A stretch of DNA of 64,000 bases, from assembly GCF_901000735.1 (NCBI RefSeq), contig NC_081551.1:14134906-14198905 (forward strand), written 5' to 3'. The notes beneath the pieces are model-generated. The model was not told where the DNA came from and did no database searches. It saw only the letters and a program-made list of their open reading frames with translations. This DNA comes from Corylus avellana. Its lineage: Eukaryota; Streptophyta; Magnoliopsida; Fagales; Betulaceae. Each line of letters opens with the position of its first letter. Position 1 is the first letter of the stretch. Position numbers and translations under genes: made by a program. Positions 14,001 to 31,226 of the stretch are shown here, piece after piece.

Positions 14001-17000
14001 ACAGGAAAAAGTAAGAATAAAAGAAAAGACAAAAGTCAATTTCCAATGGAGAAGGAAAGGCTTACCATGTCAAGCATTTTATTGCAAAGGTAAGCAAGAA
14101 CTGCCAAGGATGTTATCTTGAACAAGTTTAATGTTAACACATAAATTTTAATAACTGTATTCTTTAAATAAACTTCACAATAGCTTTTCTTATCATTTCT
14201 TATACTATTTAAATATTCTTTCAAATCAATGCTAGGGGATAGAGAGAGGAACGAGAGAAAAGAGAAAGCCTCTTCTGAGTAATATAAGGATAAGTTCTTG
14301 GGTAGCACCGTTGCAATAGGTTTTTAGGAGAGTCTGTGGCAAATAGGTTTTTAGGAGTTTTCCCTAAGTAAAGGAATGGAATTTAAGAAGTCTGCTGCTA
14401 GTGCTTTAACAAGCCCACTGACAAAATCAAGATAAAGACTCAGCTTGTTATATTTTCTTTGGAAAAAAAAAATGCATTTAAAAAATCTGGTTGATGTAGA
14501 CGCTTAAGTAGTGAATATACTTATTTTTAAAGAAACAAAAGTTTTCTGTTGTGAAGAAGATACACCTCTATCATTTGCAGAACTATAGAAGCATATATCA
14601 CAAATCCCATTTGAGAACACAAATAATGCAATTAAAATGTCTGCAGTGATCCCACTTGAGATGCTATAGAGCATGTCCAATAACCCAAGCAAACCAAAAC
14701 AAGAATAATGTATCCCCTCATTCCACAGTTTAGTATGATACCACAGATCCAATCATTCTAATCCCAAATTTTCATGTATTCGTTACTATTGTACACCCCG
14801 ATGCTTTTGTGCAGAAAAAAAAAAAAAAAAAAAAAAAAAGAACTATGCACTACATATAAAGACTGCAAATACATTTTACAAAGATAAGAAGTTTTTTTAA
14901 AAAATAAAAAATAAAAAATTTCCAATGGATCAAATGGCAAATACTCTCCCCATAGATAAGGGATGGACTCTTGAGAATATAGGTGCATAAATTGTATTTA
15001 TTACCTACCAAGGAAAGAAACGAATTTTAAAAAACCTTGTATGAAGAAAACAAACACCTAATCCGTTAGCCTTCTCTCAATATTTTAAATTCTGTGAGTT
15101 TGACAGTGCGGATAACTCTGTGTCTCTCAATTCCTCCAGCATCATCTATAGTTGTCCAATAATATCAAAACAGCCATATATTTCTTTCCTTTCTTGCTTT
15201 ACATGTTTAAAAGTCCAAAATTATATAAAGGGGTCTATCCCCATTTATTAAAAAAAAAAAAAAAAAACTTGCTTTTACCTAGCAAGGGGGAAAAAGAAGA
15301 GAAAAAGGTTGAAGTCCAGACGGATCAACTCATACTATAGTCACCACTTCAAATCTTCTTACGGAAAGGTGGAGCTACTCAAAGCTCCACACCAGTAATT
15401 TCCAATTTTCTACTTTCCATCTACCTCCCCCTGTTTTGGTGAAGATAGTAATAATCGAGCTTACAAACTTGACAAGGATACAAGAAATTTGTTATCATAT
15501 TCAAGACAGTTACCCTAAAATAGAAAAAAAAAAAAAAAACAATTCAAGCTGTTCAGTGTAATGAAGTACTTTAGTAAAATTAATCCAGACTAAATCTCAG
15601 AATATGGGCTCTTCCAGCATGATAAGTTTAACATGCTTCATACAAGCACAATCCCAAATATATGCACAATCAACAACCCAACCCCTCCTCCTGCCTATCT
15701 TTAAAAGTTACAGACAAATACAATCTTAATCATCAATTTCTCAAAGTGAGACATAGCCCAGTGTTTGGGAGAGAAATCATAGCCGAAACACAACCACATA
15801 AGTAAGATGTGGACATATAATATAACTATAAAGTTTAAAAATGTAACACGAATTCATGAAAAATGCAATTCCAAGGCAAGCTGTATCTCAATAAAACCCT
15901 AAAACGAAATATACACAAACTATCAAGAAAGGGAAGATATCAAATTAAATCAGATTTTTTTAAGACCCATTAACACATCTTCCACAATGTTAATGTTCAG
16001 ATGCTTTTCTACGGAAAGAACAACAGTAGCTTAAATCCAACCCTAGGAAAAGATGCACATTGGTCAATTTGCGGTACAATCCACCCAGTCCCTTAGAAAT
16101 CGTACACAAAATGATTAATAATCAAAAATAATTTTAGCACCAAAATCGAAAAAAAAAAAAAGGAAAAAGAAAATAATAATAGTAATGTCAAAAGGCAGAA
16201 AAACTAAGATCAAAATAAAGAGCAGTGATCGGGGATAATAGTACCTCCAAGTGACGCAAAGCGTCAATGAGCAACAGCTGCTTCTGCTTGAGGACCACAA
16301 GATGTTTATGCAATTGGGAAAGCTCAGCCCTCATAATGTTCTCGCACTCCTGGATGGCGACCTCGTTCAGCCCCTCCTCCAAGAGCCGCTGCCTCAATCT
16401 CTCCGTCGAAACCACCATACTGTCGGCCATCAGCTCCGCATTCGACACCCGCGGGAACATCTCCTTCACCGCACTCAGCGCCTCCACCCACGCCGCCCTG
16501 TCCTCCCCACTCTCCGCCCTCAGATGCACTCGCTTCTTCGTCCCCGTGTACATTGAGAACCTTCTCTCGTCCGATTTACTCACCCGAATCGAGCAAACCT
16601 AGGCGCACATTTATCCCACAATCACATCCCAACTAATTCATACAAATTAAAAACCTGAAAATACCTTGAGGTGGAGTTCGCCGACGGGTTTACGGAGGCG
16701 GGATTGCGTGCGGGGTTTGCGGGAGAGGCGACGGAAGGAGTCTTCGCCGATGACCATGGATCCTCGTTCCTTTTCATGACTGAGCGTGATCTTCTTTGGG
16801 CCGTGGATTTTGTAATAGGAGAGAACGCCGTCTTGGAGGACGAACCACCGGGGACGCCAGCCCCGGCCGTAGTTTACCCACTTGTGAAGAACGCCGGAGA
16901 TTCCACACCCTACAATGTCGTTGATCTTGACCTCGCGCTGATCCACCATTAGGGCCTGGTTGTCGCGAGCGGACGGCTGCCGATTAAACAAGTCCGCCGT

Positions 17001-17249
17001 TGAGGATTTGGATCGCTGGATCAGACGGTTGTTGTCGTTGTTGTTGCTGGTGCTTGGGATGCACCAGCTGCGGTTGGAGGATGGTAGAGAAGGGGATCCA
17101 CGGGTTCGACCCGAGGTTGATAGCGATCGAAACGACGGCGTCGTGGCAGGCATGTTCAGTAGCTCCAACAAGGATGAGGACGAAGGCGGCGTCGTGCCGG
17201 CCTGGGTGGTGCGATTCGTTACTGTCGCCACGCAGCAGAACTGATGCAT
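4051..17249 (-). CDS. ORP1: oxysterol-binding protein-related protein (ORP1/ORP2A-type), 10 exons
   Basis: Exons in gene order: 16665-17249, 16245-16598, 13710-13809, 12535-12977, 9372-9527, 8545-8712, 8332-8472, 4526-4756, 4321-4434, 4051-4218. All introns are GT..AG and the frame is kept, giving 819 residues, close to the family's usual 810-820. The start [10 protein letters not shown] resembles known plant ORP1 N-termini. A PH domain covers about 114-240 ([12 protein letters not shown]; ending [10 protein letters not shown]), followed by a coiled coil at 250-313 and an acidic Ser/Asp-rich linker at 347-420. The sterol-binding ORD covers about 440-790, with the OSBP signature VSHHPT at 547-552, [12 protein letters not shown], and the C-terminal [15 protein letters not shown] block. 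Family knowledge: cytosolic proteins that bind phosphoinositides by the PH domain and move sterols or phospholipids at ER contact sites. I see no FFAT motif and no transmembrane segment. Introns range from 66 to 3575 bp; the long ones hold transposons. The exact paralogue (1A/1C/1D/2A) is not decided. Confidence 0.93.
5766..6644. mobile_element. non-autonomous PIF/Harbinger-like element (879 bp) in an ORP intron
   Basis: Left end GGCTTCGTTTCTTTCGGCAT and right end (reverse complement) GGCTCTATTTGTTTCGACGT form terminal inverted repeats of about 30 bp with mismatches. A TTA target duplication flanks it (5763-5765 and 6645-6647), as expected for PIF/Harbinger. It has no transposase. The centre is a GC-rich repeat array. 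It sits inside the 3.6-kb seventh intron of the ORP gene. A half copy of the same family lies at about 31075-31225. Confidence 0.75.
5960..6500. repeat. GC-rich imperfect tandem array inside the Harbinger-like element
   Basis: Short units built on GGGACC-GGTCAGGAC and GGACTTCGTCGGGACC variants recur for about 540 bp with a short basic period. The array is open in several frames on both strands (frames of 121-131 codons), which follows from the repeat having few stop codons. I do not regard it as coding. Confidence 0.7.
8018..8056. repeat. (TA)n(CA)n compound microsatellite
   Basis: About 14 TA units followed by CA units, inside the seventh intron of the ORP gene. Confidence 0.9.
10430..10510 (+). 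mobile_element. possible tRNA-derived SINE fragment
   Basis: GTTTCAGTTGGTAAAGTCAG resembles a polymerase III box A, and GAGATCAAAT about 35 bases later resembles a weak box B. There is no clear A-tail or target duplication. It lies in an ORP intron. Weak call. Confidence 0.25.
10651..10833. repeat. tandem duplication, two units of about 90 bp
   Basis: AAATAGTTTTATATGTGC at about 10655 and again at 10748 each begin a unit that continues through GCAGCATATATTATTA, CGCA-CAGCCATA and TTACAGAAA-ACT. The units differ by a few substitutions and small gaps. Located in the fourth intron of the ORP gene. Confidence 0.8.
10990..11655 (+). mobile_element. LINE (L1-type) 3' end with zf-RVT domain, antisense in an ORP intron
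   Basis: An open frame at 11019-11558 (179 codons, ending at a natural stop) encodes the C-terminal zf-RVT region of plant LINE reverse transcriptases: [20 protein letters not shown], then the zinc-knuckle series [18 protein letters not shown], then [16 protein letters not shown] 3' UTR with the typical LINE wording GTGTACATGGGTTGCGCC follows, ending in a poly-A tail at 11644-11655. The reverse transcriptase core is absent, so this is a 5'-truncated, dead insertion. It lies in the fourth intron of the ORP gene on the opposite strand. Confidence 0.85.
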
Positions 17250-17760
17250 TTGCTTGATCCAACGATCACAAAATGACCATTACGAATCACACAGAGAGAG
17301 AGAGAGGGACCAGGAATGATAACGGTGCTTCCTTGCCGCGAAAATCGGACAGTAATTTGATTTTCGTTTTCGTTTTCTTTCTTCTTCTTCCGTTTTTTTT
17401 TTTTTTTTTTTTGTTACGCGCACGTTAACATGATTTGAAAAATAAAAAAATAAAAAATAATCAGATAATTTTATTTTTTTCAAAAAGAAATTTGAAAGTA
17501 AAAAATTAATTTTAAAAGAAATTTCTTAAAATCTTGGATGCTACTCCCGAAAACTCCGCCAGGGACGAAACGGAGTGGCTGCCGGCGAAATAAAAAGAGG
17601 GAAGATGTTTGAACGGAGCGTTACGACAAGTCGGCGAGATAACAAAACTACCCTGTTTTTAAAATGCCTATAAAAAAGGAAGCGGTTGGCTTGAATTGGA
17701 GTTGGTATAAGTTGATTGTAGCCTACGTCACACGTGTTATTTTTCATTCCTTTTAGCTTG
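17250..17760 (-). promoter_or_regulatory. 5' flank of the ORP gene
   Basis: The region just upstream of the ORP start codon carries a (GA)n/(CT)n tract at about 17290-17308 and a T-run at 17394-17412, both common in plant 5' UTRs and core promoters. No TATA box could be placed with confidence, so the transcription start is not assigned. Confidence 0.4.
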
Positions 17761-17796
17761 ATTTTTTTTTTTTCCTAATCATCGTGTTAAAAAAAG

Positions 17797-18215
17797 ATTT
17801 GTGTGATAATTTTTATGGAAGTTATTTGAAAAGAGAAACAATTGCATTACACTCTATACAAATCTGATCATTTTTATGAACGTTATTTGAAAAGAGAAAC
17901 AGTTGCATTCCACTCTATAAATAGAATGGGATTATAACAGTTTTTCATATTGTTGTTCCAAGTTTTTTTGTACATAATTACCAAGCTAAAATAGAGACAG
18001 CTAAAGTGATAGCTTTCATAAAGGTTATCTATAAAAAAAAAAAAACAGTTATATTACACTATAAATAGAATGGGGATTAAAATAGTTTTTCATACTATTT
18101 TGTTTCGTGACTTTTCGTTCTCTTTATCCTACTAGATTTCTATCTGAAAGGGATTAAATCATTCCATTATCATTTTGTTCATTCTTTCACATAAATCTAC
18201 GATGGTATCAGGGTA
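17797..18215 (+). mobile_element. probable Copia LTR remnant with tRNA-Met primer site
   Basis: Three related copies of a block CATT(A/C)CACTCTATAAATAG..GGGATTA-A-AGTTTTTCATA lie at about 17848, 17908 and 18050. The region is followed at 18203 by TGGTATCAGGG, close to the TGGTATCAGAGC primer-binding site used by Copia elements. No matching second LTR or gag was seen. The boundaries are a guess. Confidence 0.35.
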
Positions 18216-19956
18216 TTTAGGTTTATGGAGGAAGACAAAAAATAGAACAAAGGAGTTCAAGATAATTTTAGTGAGGGTAGAAAACCATCATTGGACAAGT
18301 CTTGAGTTTGGCATTAACCCTCACTTATAATCTCTACCAATCTCTTTCCAAACTTGAAGGAAACCCAAGGCCATAAGGTCAAAACAAAAGCCCAAGCCTG
18401 GTCAACGGTTAATGGGTCAAACCTTGACTCGTTGATTGACCTAGGTGCGTGGCCCAACTTGGAAGCTGACCCACACCGCCCAACTGAGCCACATGCCACA
18501 GTTGTGTCGCCAGCTAATCTTAATCAAACTGATTTGATCCATTTGAATCGCCGAAACCAATCGATTTCGCCCAAATTTGATGTTTTTGCCATTTTGGGTC
18601 ATTTTAACTTTATTTTGGATGGTTCGAACTGAGTTCAATTACCAACACAATTTTGCCGAGCCGAATTCGAACAAGATTAAGGCCTTAATTATTATCATAT
18701 TGTTTGGTACCTTATGTTCTATATCAAAGTGTTTCTCATTAAACATAAATCAAATCAAGCAATATACAACAAGAATAAGATAAATTTTTGGTTAAATACT
18801 ATTTTGGTACTTAAGTTTTAATAACTTTATTTTTTTTCACTTAAGTTTCATTTTGTGAGTTAATGCCCTCACTTAATAAAACTAACAATAGTACATGTCA
18901 CAGCCAGTAAGAATGTGACACTTGTCTAGTTTTTTTAAAAAAATAAAATAAAATAAGTTACTCTATTACGTGTAATTTACACGTAGTTGCCAAGTAGGAG
19001 TTTTTTTTTTCGGCACTTTCACCGGATTTTTTCAAGAAAAAAATGAGGGAAATTTCCCTCTTATTCCCGTTTAGCCCTTTCACTAATGCTGGCACTTCTA
19101 CAGTATCTTTATAGGCGGCAGTCTCTACCTCTTTAAACGGTACAACTACATCACCTCAGGCACGTTGGAAATAAAGATGTGGGCATTGCATGGTGGAAAT
19201 AAACGTAGAATACAAACAGAACGGGAAGTAAATGAAATCTGGACAGTAAGACGATTATGACTATCTCTTAGATAAATATTGTCTCTCACTTGTATTAAAA
19301 GTTTTGTAAAAGAGAATCAAAGCAATCTTATCTTCAGGATACAATACTACCCAATGTTGCACACTCTAAACACTATTCAGAACAAGAAATATTTTTGTAA
19401 CAAAAGTTAATTATGGAGAGAAGAAGAGAGGGAAAATAAAATTATTTGTACTTAATAAAACTGGTAGGAATTAAAATATATCTATATAATTTCATATTAT
19501 CTCAGAAACAGGTTTTTTTAATTGAAATAACGGTTACAGATATTTTAAAACCTAACGTTAAAAAAGCAGTTGAAACTTGAAAACACATGATCTCATATAA
19601 AATATTAATCCGAGATATTGAAGAAGTAGTGGTAACCGATCAAAACAAGATAATAGGATAAAAAGTTAGTTATTTATTTAAAACAAATGACTATTAAAAC
19701 ATGATGATAGGAAATCAGTTATTTATTTGAAATTCAAAATAATCATGAAATAATAATAAATTCGAAATTTTAATTTCATGAAATAATATCAACAATCCCT
19801 CACTTATTTCAAGAAAATAAAATTTCAATAAATAAAATGTCCATAAAAAATAAAATAAAAATTTGTTGTTACTCCAAAATATTGATACATAAATGAAAGT
19901 ACTTTTAGGGATGTCTAGTCCATTGGAAAATAATTAGATACTTTTGAGAATAGAAG
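18216..19956. other. intergenic AT-rich stretch
   Basis: No gene recognised. The section 18350-18640 is less AT-rich and open for 92 codons but has no family resemblance; it may be the leader of the LTR element to its left. From about 18785 the text GGTTAAATACTATTTTGGTACTTAAG resembles one end of the GGTTAATAACTTTTTTGGTAC fold-back family seen at 37316 and 50519. Confidence 0.4.
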
Positions 19957-20761
19957 AGTGTGGAATAGATTAGCTATTTTTATTCCTTTGTTTGGTTGTA
20001 ACGCTGAAATAAACTATCTAATCATATTCCTTCGTTTGGTACAATGTAATATGTCAGTGAATGGAATCATATTGTGGTCAAATTTCCTAAAATACCCCTT
20101 ATAATACAAATACAATTTATATTATTAAGGACTTTCGTAAACAACTTTATTATAATTTATATTACTACAATAAGTCAGGTATGTGGCCTTTTTTTTTTTT
20201 TTTTTGGCAATTATGCTACAAAATTATTTATATAAAAAAAATATATATATAGTTGGAGAAAACATAATCAAACTCAATCTTGAAATCAAAAAAATATAGT
20301 TGGAGAATGTACAGAGAATCAAAAGAAATCAAAAAACAGATTATATATTTATATTTTATAAAAACCTTACAGATTATGTTTCTTCGTCAAAGAAAAAAAA
20401 ATGAGAAAAAAGTGATACGGAGAAACAGAATAAAAAATTAAAATTTTTTTTTTTAAAAAAAGTACATAAATAAAAAAAAACAGATAAATGGAGAGAATAA
20501 AATCAAAGAGAAACGGTACAAATAATAAAAAAAATCATAAAACATAATTTTTTTTAATAACAAAATATATATATAAAAAAATTAAAAAAAAAATAAAAAA
20601 ATAAAAAACTGAGAAACGGTACAGAGAAGGGAGACGGCATAGAGAAAAAAAAAATTGTTTGCACTTGCAAAAAAATTGTACTAGAAGAATAAGAGAGAAA
20701 ATAGAAAGATAGATAAAAAAAGAGAGAAAACGAAATATAGAGACAGAGAAAATATAAACGG

Positions 20762-20803
<42 letters not shown>

Positions 20804-21062
20804 AGAAGAATCAGAGAGAGAAAACAAAATTTAATCCGACAAGTAGGGTTTTTTGTGGCAATTTACACAATTAATTTAATCGCACAGGAAATAATTAGCT
20901 AAGCCACTCATTTTTGAGTAACTTAGCTAACCCTGTGTGTATGAGATTAGTAGTCTCATGAGAATAGGCTATTCCCAAAAATAAAGTGTTACTAAACAAA
21001 TGACTAGCTATACTTAGGGTTAGCTAGTCCAATCCAAGGGTCTATTCCGCAAACCAAACTGG
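19957..21062. mobile_element. possible long non-autonomous DNA element with degenerate inverted ends
   Basis: GGAATAGATTAGCTATTTTTATTCC at the left and the reverse complement of the right end (TTGCGGAATAGACCCTTGG, then TAGCTAACCCTAAG) share the GGAATAGA..TAGCTA order. In between are about 1 kb of A/T-rich sequence, a (GA)n run near 20770-20805 and no open frame. Ends are too diverged to fix a target duplication. Confidence 0.35.
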
Positions 21063-22149
21063 ATAATGTATGACCATTAGATCATTATGAATTTATTACT
21101 TAGAGTTTTAGTATTACTATTAGATTAAATGATTAATAATTAAGTAACTAATGCGTTTCTTATAATTTATACATTATAATTACAATTTACGGTAAGTAAA
21201 AACTTAACAACTTGAATTTAAATCATATATCATGAATCGTGATAATGAGAACATAGAATATGAGTATATAAGTTATAACAATTAACATTGACCCATTACC
21301 CATATAAATTAGATAATGATACAATCATATAACTGTATAAGTATATAAATGTTTATATATAAGATACAATATATATTAATATTGACGTTATATACTCGAC
21401 CCGTGTTAAGCATTAACATTTTAACATATTAACTAAATAATACTATATGTAATATGATAATAGTGATTAGTGTGTGTGAGTGTGTGACATAAAGCGTTTT
21501 ACGTTGTGATTTAAAAAATATTTAATTTAAAATAAGAAGAAGAAAAAAAAACGCGATTAAAAAAAACACAATTTTTAAAATCGTAATTATTAAAATTGAA
21601 ATAACAAACTGACCCTAAATAATACTACATAACACAATTTTTATTCTTAATTCCTAAATTTTAAATTTTGAATTTTTTATTGAATTTAATCTTAGCCGTC
21701 CAATTTAATTGAATTTAATCTTGGCCGTTGAATTTGATAAACTAATTTGAAAGAATTATATGGTGCTCGACATGACATAATAAGCTCATTAATTTAACGT
21801 TGTAAGTTGAATAAGAAAGTCAAGATCCTAATAAACGGTCTAGATCATCTACTATGCTTGCATGGAATCGGTTTCACTATTAGACGCACACAGAGGATTA
21901 ATTTCAGGTGAATATATTCCACGATTAATTCCGTAATGCGTGTGCTTTATTTTTTCTTGTTCGATTTCTATGGATTTGTCAGTATTTAAATCCAAGTTTC
22001 ATATGAATTGTGTTGTGATTAATATGTTAGATCTGTGTTCATTTGGTCAATTTCTCTTTATTTGGATTTCAGTTTCTCTGATAGATTTGTTTTTAGATGT
22101 TCGAATCACATGTCCAGATTGATGGATCTGTTTTCTTAGTCCCTGCAAC
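21063..22149. other. intergenic AT-rich stretch
   Basis: No gene, structured repeat or RNA recognised; AT-rich with short open frames only. Confidence 0.4.
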
Positions 22150-22897
22150 ACAGATGATAGATTTATTTTTGTTTTTTTTTTAAGTACATATTGTTTGTCC
22201 AGAGAGAACTATTATTTGTCCTTTTTTTTTTTTTTTTCCCCTTATTTCATATAAATTTTTAAAAATAAAGATCCTACATTTTCACAGTTTTATATGTTTA
22301 GACTTTCTCTTATCGGATGTAAGCTTGAAAATCATGTTTTATGAAACGGATGTTACTAGTTTAAATCTCGTTCACCTTTTTGTCATTGTGCGAACGTATA
22401 AGGATCAATTTTTTTTTTTTTTTTTTCCTAAAAACTTTATAAATTGTCAATTTAATATGTGCTGTTTGGCGCTTTATGAGACATTATACAATTTACAATG
22501 TCAGCACAGCTGATAGATTTATTTTTATTTTTTTAAGTACATATTTTTTGTCCAGAGAGAACAGAGAACTATTATTTGTCTTTTTTTTTTTTTTTTTTCT
22601 TGCCCTTATTTCATATAAATTTTTAAAAATAAAGGACCTACATTTTCACAGTTTTATATGTTTAGACTCTCTCTTCTCGGATGCAAGCTTGAAAACCATG
22701 CTTTATGAAACAGATGTTATTAGTTTAACTCTCGTTCACCTTTTTGTCATTGTGTGAACGAATAAAAAAAAAAAAAAATCAAATGCTGAACCATAAGGAT
22801 CAATTTACATATTTTTTTTCTTCTAAAAACTTTATAAATTGTCATTTTAATATGTGCTGTTTTGCGCTTTATGAGACATTATACAATTTACAATGTC
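22150..22897. repeat. tandem duplication directly upstream of AUG7
   Basis: Unit 1 (about 22150-22505) and unit 2 (about 22506-22897) share the same order: GATAGATTTATTTTT, AAGTACATATT-TTTGTCCAG, a poly-T run, CATATAAATTTTTAAAAATA, CGTTCACCTTTTTGTCATTG, and the end GACATTATACAATTTACAAT. Differences are mostly in poly-T length and a few substitutions. Unit 2 ends about 200 bp before the AUG7 start codon, so promoter sequence may have been doubled. Confidence 0.85.
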
Positions 22898-23103
22898 AAG
22901 TTGGTACGACCTATAAATCAGCTGGATCGGAACGACCTGCGTAGCGGCTGGCTTGAACGAATTTGTTGATGCGAATAGAATCGTGTAAACGACATTCCTG
23001 ACTCAAACAACGTGGTTCGAGTTTCAACGTTCCAGTGCACTGAGCAGTGAGCACACCCTAGACTCCGCTTTACTCCTCCGGAAGGCGTCGGGAGCGAGAG
23101 GAA

Positions 23104-29204
<6,101 letters not shown>

Positions 29205-29681
29205 AAGATGGAGAAAATACACTAAACACGCCCCATGTTTGCTGTTTGACGCCGTATATACCTTTGAAATCAGGAAGTCTCACAGCTGTGAATCTTTTTG
29301 AACTTTGGTTGTCTCACAACTCTCTTTCTTTGACAAAGGCTTGTCATGATATGTAGCTTTAGCTTTAGGTCCAATAACGATAAGATGAAGGTGATATATT
29401 AATTTTATTAATGAATTTTTATTTGAACAATTTTGTTTTGAATTTATTATTCAGCCAGCCATAACCAGCTGGTAGAGGGGTGGTGTGCTGTGTGGGCTCC
29501 AAAACGCGGTGCCATTGTTTTTTCTTCAGTTTCTTGAGAAATACAAAAACGTAGCCGTTTACATTTGTAATTTGTTTGAGCTTTAGTGGGCGGTAAAATC
29601 AAGCTGTCCTTCTGAATTATTTGGTAACAATTGAGGATTAAAAATAAAAGAACAAAGGCCCCATATAAAGAATATAAAATA

Positions 29682-29857
29682 GAGGAGTGTTATACATTTC
29701 AATTTTTTTTTTTTTTTCAAAAGTTGGTTTTCAAAAGATATGTCATCATTTTGTAAGATTTATTATTTTAGAAAGTATGTCACCAATTTATGGGATGATG
29801 ACACATGATTTGGGAACTAACTTTTGAGAAGTAAATTTGGGATGTGTAGCATTTTTT
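29682..29857. mobile_element. Mutator-like MITE (176 bp) with perfect 9-bp target duplication
   Basis: TATAAAATA flanks both sides (29673-29681 and 29858-29866). Ends GAGGAGTGTTATACAT and (reverse complement) AAAAAATGCTACACAT start a long inverted repeat that runs through most of the element (CAAAAGTTGGTTTTCAAA against CAAAAGTTAGTTCCCAAA). No coding capacity. A second copy, in inverted orientation, is present in the duplicated block at 44411-45493. Confidence 0.85.
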
Positions 29858-29869
29858 TATAAAATATTA

Positions 29870-30240
29870 TAATATCATCCAAAGGCTGGTTGAGGGTGGC
29901 CGACGCCACCCCCTAGGTTGAGCTGGGGTGGCCAGCCCCCCTTGGGGGAAAATGTGGTGGTTTGCTCATGTTTTTAAAAAAATTATTTTATTTTATATTT
30001 ATTTTTAAAATTTACATAATATTTTATTATTTTATATTGAGTGAAACACATGGCGGTTTTGTGGCTGTTTGATAAAAATGAATGGCCAGAATTTCAAAAA
30101 CCGTGAATCTCAATCCTCTAGAGTGACATATTAGCTAGGTTCATTTTGTAAATCATCTTAACATTTAGAGCATTTATATATATACAATGATGCATTTTTA
30201 AGAAGAAATAATAGTGTAACATGTAGAAAAAACATTTATT
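29870..30240. repeat. repeat element with GGGTGGCC/GCCACCCC hairpin module
   Basis: A GC-rich module GGGTGGCCGACGCCACCCCC..GGGGTGGCC starts an otherwise AT-rich stretch ending GTAAATCATCTTAACATTTAGAGCATTTATA. The right part (about 30140-30235) recurs at 37620-37705, and the whole stretch recurs inverted at 44411-44830. The same GC-rich module occurs at 36520, 38318, 49965 and 52015. Confidence 0.55.
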
Positions 30241-31074
30241 AAATAAAGCATGATAAAATAAGCAGTAATAATTTAATCCATTTAGAGGAGGTAGAGAATA
30301 CTACTGATACAATAATTGACGGAGTAGAGCTAACAACTATCCACACTAGCTATCTTTTATTATCTACAGACTATATGTTGCTATATTTCGATGAAAGTTA
30401 AGAATTCCCAATGGAAGGCCCAAGTAGTCAAAGGGAATGGGGCCACTGAATTGGGGCTTACATTTTCCACTGGCCCAATAATCAGTTCGCCCAATATTCG
30501 AATAGCCTAAACTTGATTTTATGGCCACTTAGGGACCTCGCACCTAACTTGAGGCACATGGCAACAAAGAGGTAACAAATCCACCATAATTATTGAAGTA
30601 CTTTCTAACGTCCCAGGCATCCCATCAAACCAATACCACATCCATATAAAGGTTGGCTAAAGGCAAGGATCCGGTATGCTTGCATAGTTGCATGATCATC
30701 GATCTCTTTCATTTTCTGTTTTATACCTTTACTGACTTAACTATAGGAGGGGGTGTTGTCGCCCTCTTCCCCCTATGCGGTGCACCACTCTGACGTTTGC
30801 TTGTCTTGCAGGGATCTTAGATCGAAGACTGAACGTGCATAATCACAGGTTAATTTTTGGCATTACCAACCAACAAATATGAAGACCATCCGTGGAAGTG
30901 GAAGGGGTCCGACAAGAAAATATATCTAAGTCTACGAGGGAAGAAGTCTTTTTCTTTTTTAGCAGTAAAGGTCACTTTGAAAAAGAAGGATACATGCTTT
31001 AGGGGTTTTATCTCTTTAGTATTCTTCAAGCATTGGTGTTCACTTAATACTTGTCAATTGTAACCCTTGTACTC
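30241..31074. other. intergenic; possible LTR remnant at 30600-30850
   Basis: No gene recognised. At 30737-30815 the text CTTAACTATAGGAGGGGGTG, then CTCTGACGTTTG, then TTGCAGGGATCTTAGATC resembles the end of plant LTRs in which a conserved CTTAGGCGTCGGAG-like block precedes a TTGCAGG end. No partner LTR was seen, so this is a tentative solo-LTR remnant. Confidence 0.3.
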
Positions 31075-31226
31075 CGTTTGTTTCCGACATAAAATATTTT
31101 TTGAATGTTTGGCTCAAACCAAAAAATAATAGTCAAACCAAAAATATTTCATATTTGACCAAAAAAGCTTTTTTAGTTTCGAAAAATGGTCTATTTTTTA
31201 AAAAAATTTGTAAACCATTTTTCGAG
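31075..31226. mobile_element. half copy of the Harbinger-like MITE
   Basis: CTCCGTTTGTTTCCGACATA, AATAATAGTCAAACC-AAAA and TTTGACC-AAAAAAGCTTTTT closely parallel the left end of the element at 5766-6644. The right half and the GC-rich array are missing. It replaces the true C-terminus of the synaptotagmin-like pseudogene. Confidence 0.65.

Noticed and set aside
16251..17257. Several 60-110 codon frames opposite or out of register with the first ORP exons
   Set aside because: They are shadows of the PH-domain exons; the minus-strand frame has the conserved protein and correct splice sites.
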